Translations under genes and position numbers: made by a program
Part shown: piece by piece, positions 31,001 to 42,138 of the stretch
How the letters are laid out: the number at the start of each line of letters is the position of its first letter
How positions within the stretch are numbered: position 1 is the stretch's first letter
Notes under the pieces: model-generated
The model's input: the letters and a program-made list of their open reading frames with translations, nothing else
Databases searched by the model: none
What the model was told of the DNA's origin: nothing
Assembly: GCF_008831285.2 (NCBI RefSeq)
Contig: NC_045143.1
Location: forward strand, 372,001 to 436,000
Origin: Nymphaea colorata
Taxonomy: Eukaryota > Streptophyta > Magnoliopsida > Nymphaeales > Nymphaeaceae
Direction: 5' to 3'
Length of the DNA: 64,000 nt

Positions 31001-32221
31001 AACAACCAACACATTATCAAGAGTAAGAGTCGTATTTCCAAGATCAAGATTAGTAGAACCAATATGAGTTATTGGTAAATGCTTCCCGTTTCCAACCATA
31101 ACTGAATCAGTTCCATGATATTTAATGAGATGATTGAGAGTACCTGGATCATCTGTAATATGAGAAGTTGCGCCAGTGTCCGGATACCAGTCTGCATTAT
31201 TAGGATCGGCAACTTGAACAGTGAAAAAAATTTGTAGAAGATCTTTGGGTTGATACGCCTGATTGAATCTGTGGTAGCATTTGAATGTCGTGTGGTTACT
31301 CAGTCCACAAATTTGACACGCTGTTTTAACTGAAGGCTGAGTGGTACTTTGATCGGCGTTGGCTGGAGTATTGGTGGGACGAGATTGAGAAGCATGTGGA
31401 AAACCACGTCCTCGCGAGTTGAAGCGAGGGTTGCTGTTTTTCCTGGTATACTGAGCACGTCCTCTGTAGTTGTGAAAGTAGGAGGGTTGAGCTGGAACTT
31501 GCTGGCTTATGAACGCAACATTTGGATTAAGTTGAAACCCATGGATGTTTTTCATGTTGTCATGGCTTTCAAGCAGAGAGACAACATCAATATATGCAGG
31601 AATAGGAGGCCGAAGTATCGACATCATAAACGATTCATAACCTGCTCCAAGCCCATTTATGAGCCAATAAACTTTGTCTTGATCCGACAGAGGTTTCCCA
31701 ATGGCTGCCAATTCATCACATATGGTTTTGAAACTTGTTACATACTCAGTAACAGTTTTTTCTTGCTTTTGAAACGTCTGCAATTTTCTGTTTAACAGAA
31801 ATTCTCGGTCTTTGGATTCTCTAGCAAAGACCTTTGAAAGAGCAGTCCAAACTTCGGAAGAAGTTTGGAGTCCGACCACAAGACCTAGCACTTCTTCAGA
31901 TAGTGATCCAGTGATCTACCCTCTAAGGAGTCGGTCTGATTTTTTCCAGGCAAGAAATTCTGGATTTGGGACAGAACGGGCCTCGCCATTTTCAATAGTT
32001 TCAATGGTGGAGGTCGGTTTGGAGATTTGTCCTTCTATAAATCCCATCATGTCTTGGCTTTGAATGAGTCCAAGCATTTGGGTCTTCCAAAGCAAGTAAT
32101 TCTTGTGGGAGAGTTTGATAGAGACAAAATTTGCAACATTAATGTTGGAAGGATATGGATACTTAGCTGCCATGATAAGCGAAGGAGATGCTCCGGTCGA
32201 AGAGGATGCACTGGAAGCCAT
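28046..32221 (-). pseudogene. copia gag-pol, broken by four stops and one frameshift
   Basis: The reading starts at 32221 (MASSASSS). Gag core NYLLWKTQMLGL lies near 32090. The CCHC knuckle (C-x2-C-x4-H-x4-C) is near 31272-31325 and the protease DTGA near 31175. The pre-integrase HHCC zone is near 30650-30800 and the integrase core (CDLWGP, QSDEGGEF) near 30400-30610. The RT is between about 29350 and 28700 with the YVDD catalytic box near 28865. The RNase H AYSDADWAG lies near 28360, with SCEAEYHAL further on. Breaks: TAG at 31918-31916, TAG at 30316-30314, a frameshift in the proline-rich linker near 29700, TAG at 28466-28464 and TGA at 28202-28200. The final frame runs on into the 3' LTR (to 27546). 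No functional polyprotein can be made. Confidence 0.9.
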
Positions 32222-32739
32222 GGAGAAAACGAAAATCCTCACGGAGATAGCTCTGATACCATGAAAGAAAAGATGCACGACTAAGATTTTTTAAGTGGTT
32301 CGGAGTAAAATCCTACGTCCACTGTCTCTCACACCTATTAGGCGATAGATGTGAGGTTCCCTTAATGTGAGAATTTATACATGATTTGTTGAAGAGATTG
32401 TTAAACAATCCTTCCTTGAATTTTTTGTTTCTATAATCCTTTCTTTCTCTTTTGATAAAGGGATGTTGCCACTTTTCTTGCCTTAGATTCTTGCCTTTGC
32501 GATCTTGATAGATTTCTCCAGATTTAACAAGTATAGTTGCCTTTTTGCTGGATTTGTCACGATCTTCATGATTTTTTTCAATCGCCTTGTGATCTTGATT
32601 GATTTCTTCCAATCTAGCGAGTATAGTTGCCTTGTTGGTGGATTTGTCATGATTTTCTTCATTTGTTGAACTGGCATGATCTCCACAATTTCTTTCATCC
32701 GATGGACAGCTATAACTATCAGCAGTTTATGCGTTAACA

Positions 32740-32888
32740 TCCCCCTTCAATTTCGAGTATAGGTTGCAGCGAAGACCGAGATTGTGGCCTAGAGCTGTCA
32801 ACCGATGATGGGGGAAGAGGCTTTGTAAACATGTCAGCTAGCTTATGAGTGGTCGAAATATATTGAGTAACTAATGATCCAATAGCTA
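32740..32888 (-). mobile_element. Truncated internal fragment outside the 5' LTR
   Basis: Beyond the 5' LTR the sequence does not return to host DNA. It continues with a polypurine-tract complement and about 148 bp matching 27898-28046 (RNase H end, including KLADMFTKPLP). It then breaks off at GATCCAATAGCTAGC and joins host sequence equivalent to about 38584 of unit C. The arrangement is truncated internal - LTR - full internal - LTR, sharing the middle LTR. Confidence 0.85.
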
Positions 32889-33002
32889 GCTTATATATGT
32901 TATTTACGAATAAAAAAAAAAAACAAAATAGGATGAAGGGCAAGAAAAAAGTCATTTTCATCTAAGGATTTTATCGGATCATTTTAGGCACAATTCTCTA
33001 AG

Positions 33003-34490
33003 CAATTTTCGTGTTGAGCTCGAGTTCGACTTGATTAAGGCTCGACAAACTTGTTTGAATAGAATTGATGTTCATTTTTACGTGTTAAGCTCGAGTCTAA
33101 CATGATATTGGCTCGACAAACTCGTTTGTATAGAAATAATATTCATTGTTTCGTGTTGTTCTCAAGCTCAACTCGATTAAGGCTCTACAACCCGTTTGAA
33201 TAGAAACGAAATTCATTGTTTCTTGTTGAGCTCAAACTCGACTCAATTAAGGCTCAATAAACTCATTTGAAAAGAATTGATATTCGTAGTTTCTTGTTGA
33301 GCTTGAGCTCGATTTGATTAAGGCTCGACAAACTCGTTTGTATAAAAATAGTATTCATTGTTTCGTGTTGAGCTCGAGCTCGACTCGATTAAGGCTCGAC
33401 AAACTCGTTTAAATAGAATTGAGGTTCATTATTACGTGTTGAGCTCAAGTCTAACTCGATTAAGGCTCGACAAACTCGTTTGTATAGAAACAATATTCAT
33501 TGTTTCGTGTTCAGCTCGAGCTCAACTCGATTAAGACTTGAGAAACTTGTTTGAATAGAATTGATGTTCATTGTTTCTTCTTGAGATCATGCTCAACTCG
33601 ATTATGGCTCGACAAACCCGTTTGAATAGAATTGATATTCATTGTTTCTTGTTGAGCTCAAGCTCAACTCAATTAAGGCTCGACAAACTCGTTTGAATAG
33701 AATTGATATTCATTGTTTCTTGTTGAGTTTGAGCTCGACTCGATTAAGGCTCGACAAACTCGTTTGTATAAAAATAATATTCACTGTTTCATGTTGAGCT
33801 CGAGTCTAACTCGATTAAGACTCGACAAACTTGTTTGAATAGAATGGATGTTCATCTTTACGTGTTGAGCTCGAGTCTAACATGATTTAGGCTCGACAAA
33901 CTCGTTTGTATAGAAATAATATTCATTGTTTCGTGTTGAGCTCGAGCTCGACTCGACTGAGGCTCGACAAACTCATTTGAATAAAATTGATACTCATTGT
34001 TTCTTCTTTAGCTCAAGCTCGACTCGATTAAGGCTCGACAAACTCGTTTGAATAAAATTGATATTCATTGTTTCTTGTTGAGCTTGAGCTTGACTCGATT
34101 AAGGCTATTCAAACTCGTTTGTATAAAAATAATATTCGTTGTTTCGTGTTGAGCTCTACTCGATTAAGGCTCGACAAACTCGTTTGAATAGAATTGATGT
34201 TGATCGCTACGTGTTGACCTCGAGTCTAACTCGATTAGGGCTCGACAAACTTGTTTGTACAGAAATAATATTCATTGTTTCGTTTTGAGTTCGAGCTCGA
34301 CTCGATTAAGGCTCGACAAACTCGTTTGAATAGAATTGATATTCATTGTTTCTTGTTGAGATCAAGCTCGACTCGATTAAGGCTCAACAAACCCGTTTGA
34401 ATAGAATTGATATTCATTGTTTCTTGTTGATCTCAAGCTCGACTCGATTAAGGCTTGACAAACTCGTTTGAATAGAATTAAGCTCGAGCT
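33003..34490 (+). repeat. 71-bp tandem array in unit B (about 20 copies)
   Basis: Same monomer and variant types as in unit A. It is followed by the same unique flank (TATCAACTCGATTAAGGACG to CACCCCTAATTTCAGG, about 34510-34723). It is shorter than the unit A array, showing copy-number change after duplication. Confidence 0.85.
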
Positions 34491-35654
34491 CGACGAACTC
34501 ATAAACTTGTTTAAATATATCAACTCGATTAAGGACGGCTAACTCTATTAGGCCTAGAGCTTGAATCGGCAGTTACGTGTTTAGCTTCAACTCGATTATT
34601 TGAACGAGTTGACTCGTGAACTCGAGCTCGACTTGTTAAGAAAATAATTTGGCTCGAACTTGTTCACGAGCCGAGCTTTAACGAGTCGAGCTTAAGTAGA
34701 TCGACTCATTGTCCACCCCTAATTTCAGGTAACCTAGTTTTAGTGTGCATGAATTGAAGCATTTTCAATGGTTAACGCTGTTAATTATTCCTTCCTGGAG
34801 CCGTATATGTTATACCCACTCCAGGAGCAATTGTTGAGTGTACATAACATTTAATAATCTTACTAAGAAACTTATGGTGTTGCTAGGACCACGATATCTC
34901 ACTCTTGTGGGAAGTACTCGAATGTTATTTCTATATATGGGTGCTTACTTTTACAGGCTTAACACACTCTACAAGCGTAACACAAAGACTTTGAGATTTA
35001 TAATTGCAATGAACCTGAAATCGCTGCCCTCTCAATGGAATAAAACAACTTCCTCCCAAAAGTCCTCAACAGTATCCAAATTGCACTATCTTTTATAGAA
35101 TGATCATCAGCAGTAATAAAAAACAATCTTGACCGACATATATGATACATACCCTAAAAGAATGTGACATACATGATACTCTTACCGCAATTTTTTGCCA
35201 AATTGTTTTATTTTATGATGTGCTTGAAGTATTTAGCTTCTTGTCATTTAATTTCAAATTTCAAACTTCCCTTGTCGGCATGTAAAATGGTGTTGTTTTA
35301 ATAACTTGAGGTGTTGGATTGGTGCGTAGTAAGATGTTGGCCATGACAGTATAGAAAAAGAGGGTTCCCCTTGATTTGTTTTTGTTTTTGCTTTCTTTAC
35401 AAGTGGAGAAGATTGGAGGAATCATGTGTTTCCATTTGCTACATATTCTTTATTAGGAAAAAGAAAAAAAAAATACCACAATTTTCACATAATGAATGAA
35501 TATATATACGTTCATTTTATTGCATTGTATTTAAGTCTCATGCTTGAATTTTAACCTTCTTGAAGGACATAATCGAAGGTCTAAGTTCGCAAGACATATT
35601 GCCGGGGAACTCGTGAGAGGGCTTTGCTCGTGACGTGACCTACCGGTGAAGCCG

Positions 35655-36973
35655 ATGGGCAAAAAAAACAAAGGGAAAAGCAAAGCTGAAGAAGTACGTC
35701 CATTCTACTCTACTGGTTTTGTTCTTAGTAATGATGCTTTCATTTGCAGAGTATCATCTCATTAATTTTGCAGTATTATCAATGTTGTATAGTTGAGCAA
35801 GATTATCTAAAATGAACTTCCGCTGCATTTGCATATATAGGCTGACACGTCCAGAAGTGCAAACGAAGCAGCTGAACAAAACGATGAACCGCACCCCGAT
35901 GTGGTCAAATACTGCCAACGACTTGCTAAAAGTCATCGGGTAAGTCTTTTATGTATATATATATACATCATAGTTACAAACAACGCATTTTTTTAGAAAA
36001 AAAAAATTTTTTAAGTGATAAATTAAATTGCTGTTAAAACTTAAAAAAAACATGTTTTTTTTAAAAAAAAATAAGAACGAAAAAAACTGTTTTTAACCCC
36101 CTTTTTAACGTTTTTTAAATTTTTTTTCTTTTTTCATTTTTTTAATGCCAAACAATTTTTTTTATTTTTTATTTTTTCTTTGTTGAAAATCTATTTATTT
36201 TTTTTATGTTTGTGTTATTAATTCTCACTTATTTTATTTTTTTTATTTTTAGTTTTTCACACATTTAAAATTTTGAAATGTTTTTTGTGATTATGATATG
36301 TACACACCACAAGGTAGGTGCTTAGGCTTTGGGGAACAATGTGGAAAATGTTCAATTGTCAATTTGAGACTCTTTTTCATTAGTTGTTGATGGTAAGTAA
36401 AGTTGAAATGCAACTTAGGCCCAGGGCAGAATCACGATTTTTTTTTGTCTGATTCAAATTATAGTTTCAAAACTTTAACAAGAACCAAAATAGTCATTTT
36501 CCAAATTTATTTATACGTTGATCCTAAAATTTTAAAATTTACACGTAATATTTTTATTTTTTAACGCGGCCATGGCCTTTGCATGTAATTTTAAAAAAAA
36601 AATCATTTAATCTGTAAAAGTTTTTTGAAAAGTTATATTTTGATTCCACTTGAAATTTTGAAATTACAGCTCCACTCTCCTAATAAAAAAGATTATATCT
36701 CCCCTAGGTTAGACCACCATGGTTGCACTCGAGTAATTAAATTTTTTTCTTGAAGTTATACTTCCAGCTCTTGTTCATATTAATTATATATATATATATA
36801 TTTTGTAGGTTAAAGATGTGATCGAATCGCGTGAGCAGAATGATTGGACGGTGCGCCCACATATTGCACCCTGTGGTCATGTCTCCATGGCGCCTGACCG
36901 CTGCGTTTCCTGTGAGATGTTTGATGAGTTATCTGTAGCAGAGGAATGGAAAAATGATTCTTCCAAGCAGTAG
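35655..36973 (+). CDS. Small-gene copy C: 100-aa protein with a C-x-H-x7-C-x2-C motif (3 exons)
   Basis: Exons 35655-35693, 35841-35939 and 36809-36973 join in phase 0 to 100 codons plus TAG. Exon lengths of 39, 99 and 165 nt are identical to copy B. Differences from B: T/N and L/V in exon 2, then E/V, P/Q and H/R in exon 3, plus three silent changes. The Cys/His residues of the APCGH and RCVSCEM elements are intact. The core word PDRC matches copy D, so the His in copy B (PDHC) is the derived state. The function is unknown. A small, charged, soluble, possibly zinc-binding protein is all that the sequence supports. Confidence 0.6.
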
Positions 36974-38696
36974 ATTGATCCGATGCTTCTCTTCCGTTGT
37001 CATCTCATGCTGAAGACTGAAGACTTTCTCAAATTTGGTTTCTTTGCACCGCATTTAATAGATTCCTACCGAGAAACAAGTGTTTCTTTCATCATGAGGA
37101 AATAAACTTTGGTTGTTTGCACCGCAATTAATTCATGAGCTGACTTCTGCTATATGTTGGAAATGTTTTTTTATGCTTCTTCGTCTTCCCCATTGACTGC
37201 GTTGTTGCTCTTTCAATCGAATGGGAAATCCAGACGATTCGGCGAATTGGTGATCAATCGAATCGGAATTTAAATATGTTTTTCAGTAATAGCTTATATT
37301 TGTGACGAAATATGGTGAGAATAATGCGATACCTACAAAAATAATGCGATGACATACGATATGGTAGACAATCGCGATAATGGCGTGCTTTTTAGAAGAC
37401 GTATATGTACAAAAAATAATGCGACGATCATATACGATACGATTGATAAATTGCAATTTCCGCCGAATCATTTTCTTTTATTATTTAACATATTTGGCTT
37501 CTTCTCGTTAACTTCAAATTTTGAACTTTCCATGTGAACATGTAATGGCTAAACTTGGTTCGACAAAGAGAAGATACCAAGGAATTCTCCTTAATGTGGT
37601 TTTAAGTAGACAGGTGCGATGGTGCTACCAATGAAGCGTGGTTTGCAAAGCCATGAAACATATAGAAGCCTGATAAAGTTGGCATATGGCAATGCTTTTT
37701 TGCCTAATGGAGCATATATAAAAAGAAAATGAAAGTATATCCATATGAGTACCTCCCATCTTCTTACTTTGTAATAAAAGGGAAAAAAAAAAACAGAAAC
37801 AAATCAAGGGGAACAGATTTTGCTTCAATCGAAAGATGTCTCTGGTGGATGCCATTTTTTCTTTCCAGAGTTACAAAAATAACCAATATACAACCTTGGC
37901 ACCTATCTGTACGCAATCAATGCGCATCGGCCTATATTTTCTGATTTTAAAGTTGTCTTTAAACTAAAAAATCAATTACTTTTTGTTCATATATATGTCA
38001 CCGCTCTCCGTATCAACTCAGCGTGAACGTTCTTGAGTATTTTATAAATCTGCCTCAATTTATGAAATATTCAATTAACAAAAGTATCAAATTGTTATTG
38101 TTTCTGATAAATCTACCCTGTTAAAATAGAAGCAGTTTGTTAGTGTAGGCAAAATGCCCCAAAATGGATCTCTTCTATCCCCTTATTAAGTTATACAAAT
38201 TAGAAACTAGTTGTTAACTTTGCAAGTACAATATTTCAAAAAGCCGGTTCATTTTTCAAATCATCTATAAAACAATTCAGCTGATTCGATCGTGAATCGG
38301 CCAAAAAGTATCTAAAACATTATTTTCCGAAAAACAGGAACATAAATATTAATTAAGTTAGGAAAAACCTTAATACTATTTTTTTTAAAGAAAAGTTAAA
38401 ATATCGCATGGAGAACCCTTGATAAGGCCGAAAACTAAGAGCCCAAATCAACCTGATTATGACGAAATCATTCAGGTTTGTCACATGGAGAGCTTAAGCC
38501 TTGAAAAAGCCCCACTGACATATTAGAGCAGTGGAAGAGCTAGAAATTCATAAATTGAAGCGAGAAAAACACATATATGTAGCATATATGTTATTTACGA
38601 ATAAAAAAAAAACAAAATAAGTTGAAGGGCAAGAAAAAAGTCATTTTCGTCTAAGGATTTTATCGGATCATTTTAGGCACAATTCTCTAAGCAATT

Positions 38697-39006
38697 TTCG
38701 TGTTGAGCTCAAGTTCGATTTGATTAAGGCTCGACAAACTTGTTTGAATAGAATTGAAGTTCATCTTTACCTGTTATGCTCGAGTCTAACATGATATTGG
38801 CTCCACAAACTCGTTTGTATAGAAATGATATTCATTGTTTCGTGTTGATCTCGAGCTCGACTCTATTAAGGCTCTACAAACCCGTTTGAATAGAATCGAT
38901 ATTCATTGTTTCTTGAGCTCAAGCTTGACTCACTTAAGGCTCGACAAACTCCTTTGAAAAGAATTGATATTCATTGTTTCTTGTTGAACTTGAGCTCGAC
39001 TCGATT
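38697..39006 (+). repeat. Truncated 71-bp array in unit C (about 4 copies)
   Basis: Four to five monomers of the family at 20.4 and 33.0 kb, interrupted within a monomer (CTCGACTCGATTACAGGATC). The break marks the junction between units C and D. Confidence 0.8.
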
Positions 39007-39139
39007 ACAGGATCTTCGACTTCACTTACCCATACATTTTTCCGTCAACATTCCGCCCCAGTTCCTGAAGTAAAAGGAACTGTCAACTTTATCATGGTCG
39101 GAGGAGAATTAAACAGCCCAGGTAGCAAAAATAAAATTG

Positions 39140-39535
39140 GTTAAGTATTCAGAATATCCAGCAATTTTAGTATGAAACTTATACTACAATTGATACAAGT
39201 AGAACCATCATGACTCTTGGGAGAAGCACTCGAATGTTCCTAAGATAACAATGTTTTCCAAAATGCATTAAGTATGTTTATTTTCTTAATCAACCTAATG
39301 ATGAATACAATTCCATTCAAATGAGTTTGTCGAGCACCATAAGAAATTGAATCCAAATTTATGTTCCAAATCCAGACTTGATATCCAAATCGTAAATTTG
39401 GCTCCGTTAAGAGTAACAGTTGTGTATGAGTACTCAGAATATCCAGCAATTTTAGTATGAAACTTATACTACAATTGGTAGAAGTTGAACTACCATGACT
39501 CTTGGGAGAAGCACTCGAATGTTCTTTCAATTAAT
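39140..39535. repeat. Direct duplication of about 100 bp in the unit D leader
   Basis: The block TACTCAGAATATCCAGCAAT through AGCACTCGAATGTTC appears at about 39147-39238 and again at about 39431-39522 with few differences. It contains CATGACTCTTGGGAGAAGCA, a diverged form of the unit leader word CTCTTGTGGGAAGTACTC in A-C. Confidence 0.75.
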
Positions 39536-40049
39536 GGAGCATACTGGTGCTTTATCTTTTCACACGTTTTTTCTACTACATTACAAACATACATATTTTT
39601 CAATTGAATAAAAAAAATACATTTTTAAATTTTTAAAAGTAAAATTTACTTTAAACCATTGAAATGATTTGCGAAGTATTATTATAAAAGTTCCGGAGAT
39701 AATAATGTTGAACCAGATAGATAGGTGCGATGGTTGTATATTGGTTATTTTTGCAACCAAAGTGAAGGGAAAATGGCATCCACCCGAATATCTTTCGATT
39801 GAAGCGAAAGGGTTCCCCTTGATTTGTTTCTGTTTTTTCCTTTTTTTACAAAGTAAGAAGATGGGAGGTATTAATATATATGCTTTCATTTTCTTTATAT
39901 ATATATGCCCATTAGGCAAAAAAGTTGCCATATTGTTCACATAAAACCGCCAACTTTATCATGCATCTATATATTTCGTGTCTGTGCAAACCACGCTCGA
40001 ACATTTTGATCTTTGCGAAGGAGATCATAAGAGGTCTGGGTGTGGGAAC

Positions 40050-40660
40050 ATGTCGTCTGGAAGCAAGCCGCCGCCTGCCAACGAAGCCCACAGAGGTAGA
40101 AACGAAGGACAAAGCCACATGCATCGTCAAGTTGAACACGTAAGTAAGCTTTCCCTTCTTCACCTCCCCTTTTCTTCTTGTTGATTATACTGTTTCTGTT
40201 CTTAATGGAGCCATCGTTTTCATGATATAATACCTGAGAAGGTTTGCAGTATGGATTCTTTTCTGTTGTTGTATAGTTTTAGCAAGGTTGTGTGAATGAA
40301 TTTTCTTTGCATATACAGGCCGATATGTCAGGGCATGGAAATCGAGACCAGCAACGTAGTCATGACCCCTATTTTTCACTAGCCATGGAGCATATGCAGA
40401 AAAAGATTCTAGACCCTGAGTGGAGGAACTCAATATTTCAGCGTTCGTCATCCTCAGCCTCTCATCCCTCCATCCACGAAATCAATATCCACAATCGCTT
40501 TGCTAGAAGTATTGCGGTAATCATCTTATCTCTCTTTATATATATATATATTTTGTTTCTGCCGTTTGTTTTTGTACTTAGGAACTTCTTGTTCCCAAAT
40601 TTTGTTATATATTTCCATTTTATCGGCTCATTCTCTCTTTTTTTTTTTTTTTCTCTCTCC

Positions 40661-40696
<36 letters not shown>

Positions 40697-40868
40697 GTTA
40701 ACTTTAGCTTTTTAGAGTCATATGTTAGCATGATGATCATGAACAGTTAAAAAAAAAAACAAGAAAAAATTTTTGCTATCTAATATCCATTTACACTTTT
40801 TTGTGTTTGTTTTTCTTTCAACCATTTATGTGTTTGATATGGGCGGTCATGAGTGATATATATATATA

Positions 40869-40944
<76 letters not shown>

Positions 40945-41187
40945 TGTGTGGTAGATAAATATTTGTGCCTTTAGCCAAAGAGAAATTCATTGGGTTGTTG
41001 TTCCTAAAATTGATACTCGCAGCGGCTGAATAAGCTCAACTCGCGTGAGCCTAATCCGTGGACGGTGAGAGGTACCATTGCACCGTGTGGCCATATTGCC
41101 CTGTCGCCGGACCGCTGCTTTTCCTGTGAGATGATCGCCGAATTACCAACGCCAGGGTTATCGAAAGATTGGCCTGTTGAAAAGTGA
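40050..41187 (+). CDS. Small-gene copy D: 150-aa diverged member of the C-x-H-x7-C-x2-C family (3 exons)
   Basis: Exons 40050-40139, 40319-40516 and 41023-41187 are all phase 0 and give 150 codons plus TGA. Donors are GTAAGT and GTAATC, acceptors ACAG and GCAG. Exon 1 (MSSGSKPPPANEAH onward) differs fully from A-C. Exon 2 keeps the AD-S start and then has DPYFSLAMEHMQKK and a Ser-rich stretch before NRFARSIA. Exon 3 has the same 55-codon length as B and C and a strongly conserved core: NSREPNPWTV, then APCGH, five residues, PDRCFSCEM. The tail is PGLSKDWPVEK. The in-frame match of exon 3 across strongly diverged flanks argues for selection on the protein. Intron 2 carries the (GA)n tract at 40873. 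The first in-frame ATG was used. Confidence 0.6.
40650..40945. repeat. Microsatellites (TA)n and (GA)n in intron 2 of copy D
   Basis: A CT/TA tract lies at about 40653-40696 and a long (AG)n run at about 40873-40942, directly followed by GTGTGTG. Both are within the intron. Confidence 0.85.
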
Positions 41188-41740
41188 ACTGATCTAACAC
41201 TCCCGTTGTCGTGGGGTTTGTCATTGTGGAAGACTTGGTTTTCGCACCGGGCAATACATTTGGAAATGATGTGCTTTGCTGGATTTTCTCGCAAATTAAA
41301 CTGCTAATAATGGTGCATGCTTTTCTCTTTTATATAATGAAGCATTTTCCACAACAGTTTAGTTCCGAATAGTTGGTCTAAATTATTCACCTACGTGCTA
41401 CGAAAGTGAAACTTATGAACCAGAAACCTGCCTTTTCTATAACATGCTTCTTACTATGGATGTAAACTGAGTCAGATTTGGGTCAGATCCATGCTTTAGG
41501 GTTTGGAGCTGACTCTTGTTAGTTGGGTTTTCGGTTCGAATGCATATATATGTTCTCTTGAAAGAAAACGGGTACCGACTTGTTTGTTTCATGTCCAGCG
41601 TTTGCAACCAAACAGGTCAATTCCTTCTTAGGCATTGATACTCAAATCTGAGATCGAATTGTTGCTGCGAGTGTAACGTGTTGCTAGTAGATCGCTACTG
41701 GCTTGTCCTGATTTATTTATTTAATGTAAGTCTTATTCCT
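41188..41740. other. Intergenic, no gene recognised
   Basis: 3' flank of small-gene copy D followed by ordinary AT-rich sequence. No repeats or family-like peptides are visible. Confidence 0.4.

Positions 41741-42138
<398 letters not shown>

Larger units (their letters stand above)
27431..32739 (-). mobile_element. Ty1/copia LTR retrotransposon, degenerate, minus orientation
   Basis: The LTRs are direct repeats beginning TGAAAG and ending GTTAACA on the plus strand: 27431-27897 (3' LTR) and 32262-32739 (5' LTR). They differ by a handful of substitutions and a 12-13 bp indel near 32485. Next to the 5' LTR, 32250-32261 is the complement of TGGTATCAGAGC, the primer-binding site typical of plant copia elements (initiator tRNA-Met). 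Next to the 3' LTR, 27898-27908 is a polypurine tract on the coding strand. Domain order gag-protease-integrase-RT-RNase H identifies copia rather than gypsy. No target-site duplication can be read, because the outer side of the 5' LTR continues into another piece of the same element. Confidence 0.92.
22883..34722 (+). repeat. Segmental duplication unit B (contains the copia insertion)
   Basis: Starts at GTAACCTAGTTTTAGTGTGC, repeated almost exactly at 34727 (unit C). Order: leader with TATACCCAGTCCAGG, an extra segment at about 23150-23900 absent from C, small-gene copy B, 3' flank, foldback module, copia element, then a 71-bp array. Against unit C, the host DNA equivalent to about 38157-38583 is missing at the transposon site. 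Confidence 0.8.
34723..39010 (+). repeat. Segmental duplication unit C
   Basis: Collinear with unit B from GTAACCTAGTTTTAGTGTGC but without the copia element or the extra 0.75-kb leader segment. It carries small-gene copy C, the one-armed foldback module and only a few 71-bp monomers (about 38697-39006). The array breaks off at CGATTACAGGATC, where unit D begins. Confidence 0.8.

Noticed and set aside
41520..41545. GGTTCGAATGC as a possible tRNA T-arm
   Set aside because: No matching acceptor stem, D-arm or anticodon arm at the right spacing. No tRNA or rRNA gene was found anywhere in the window.
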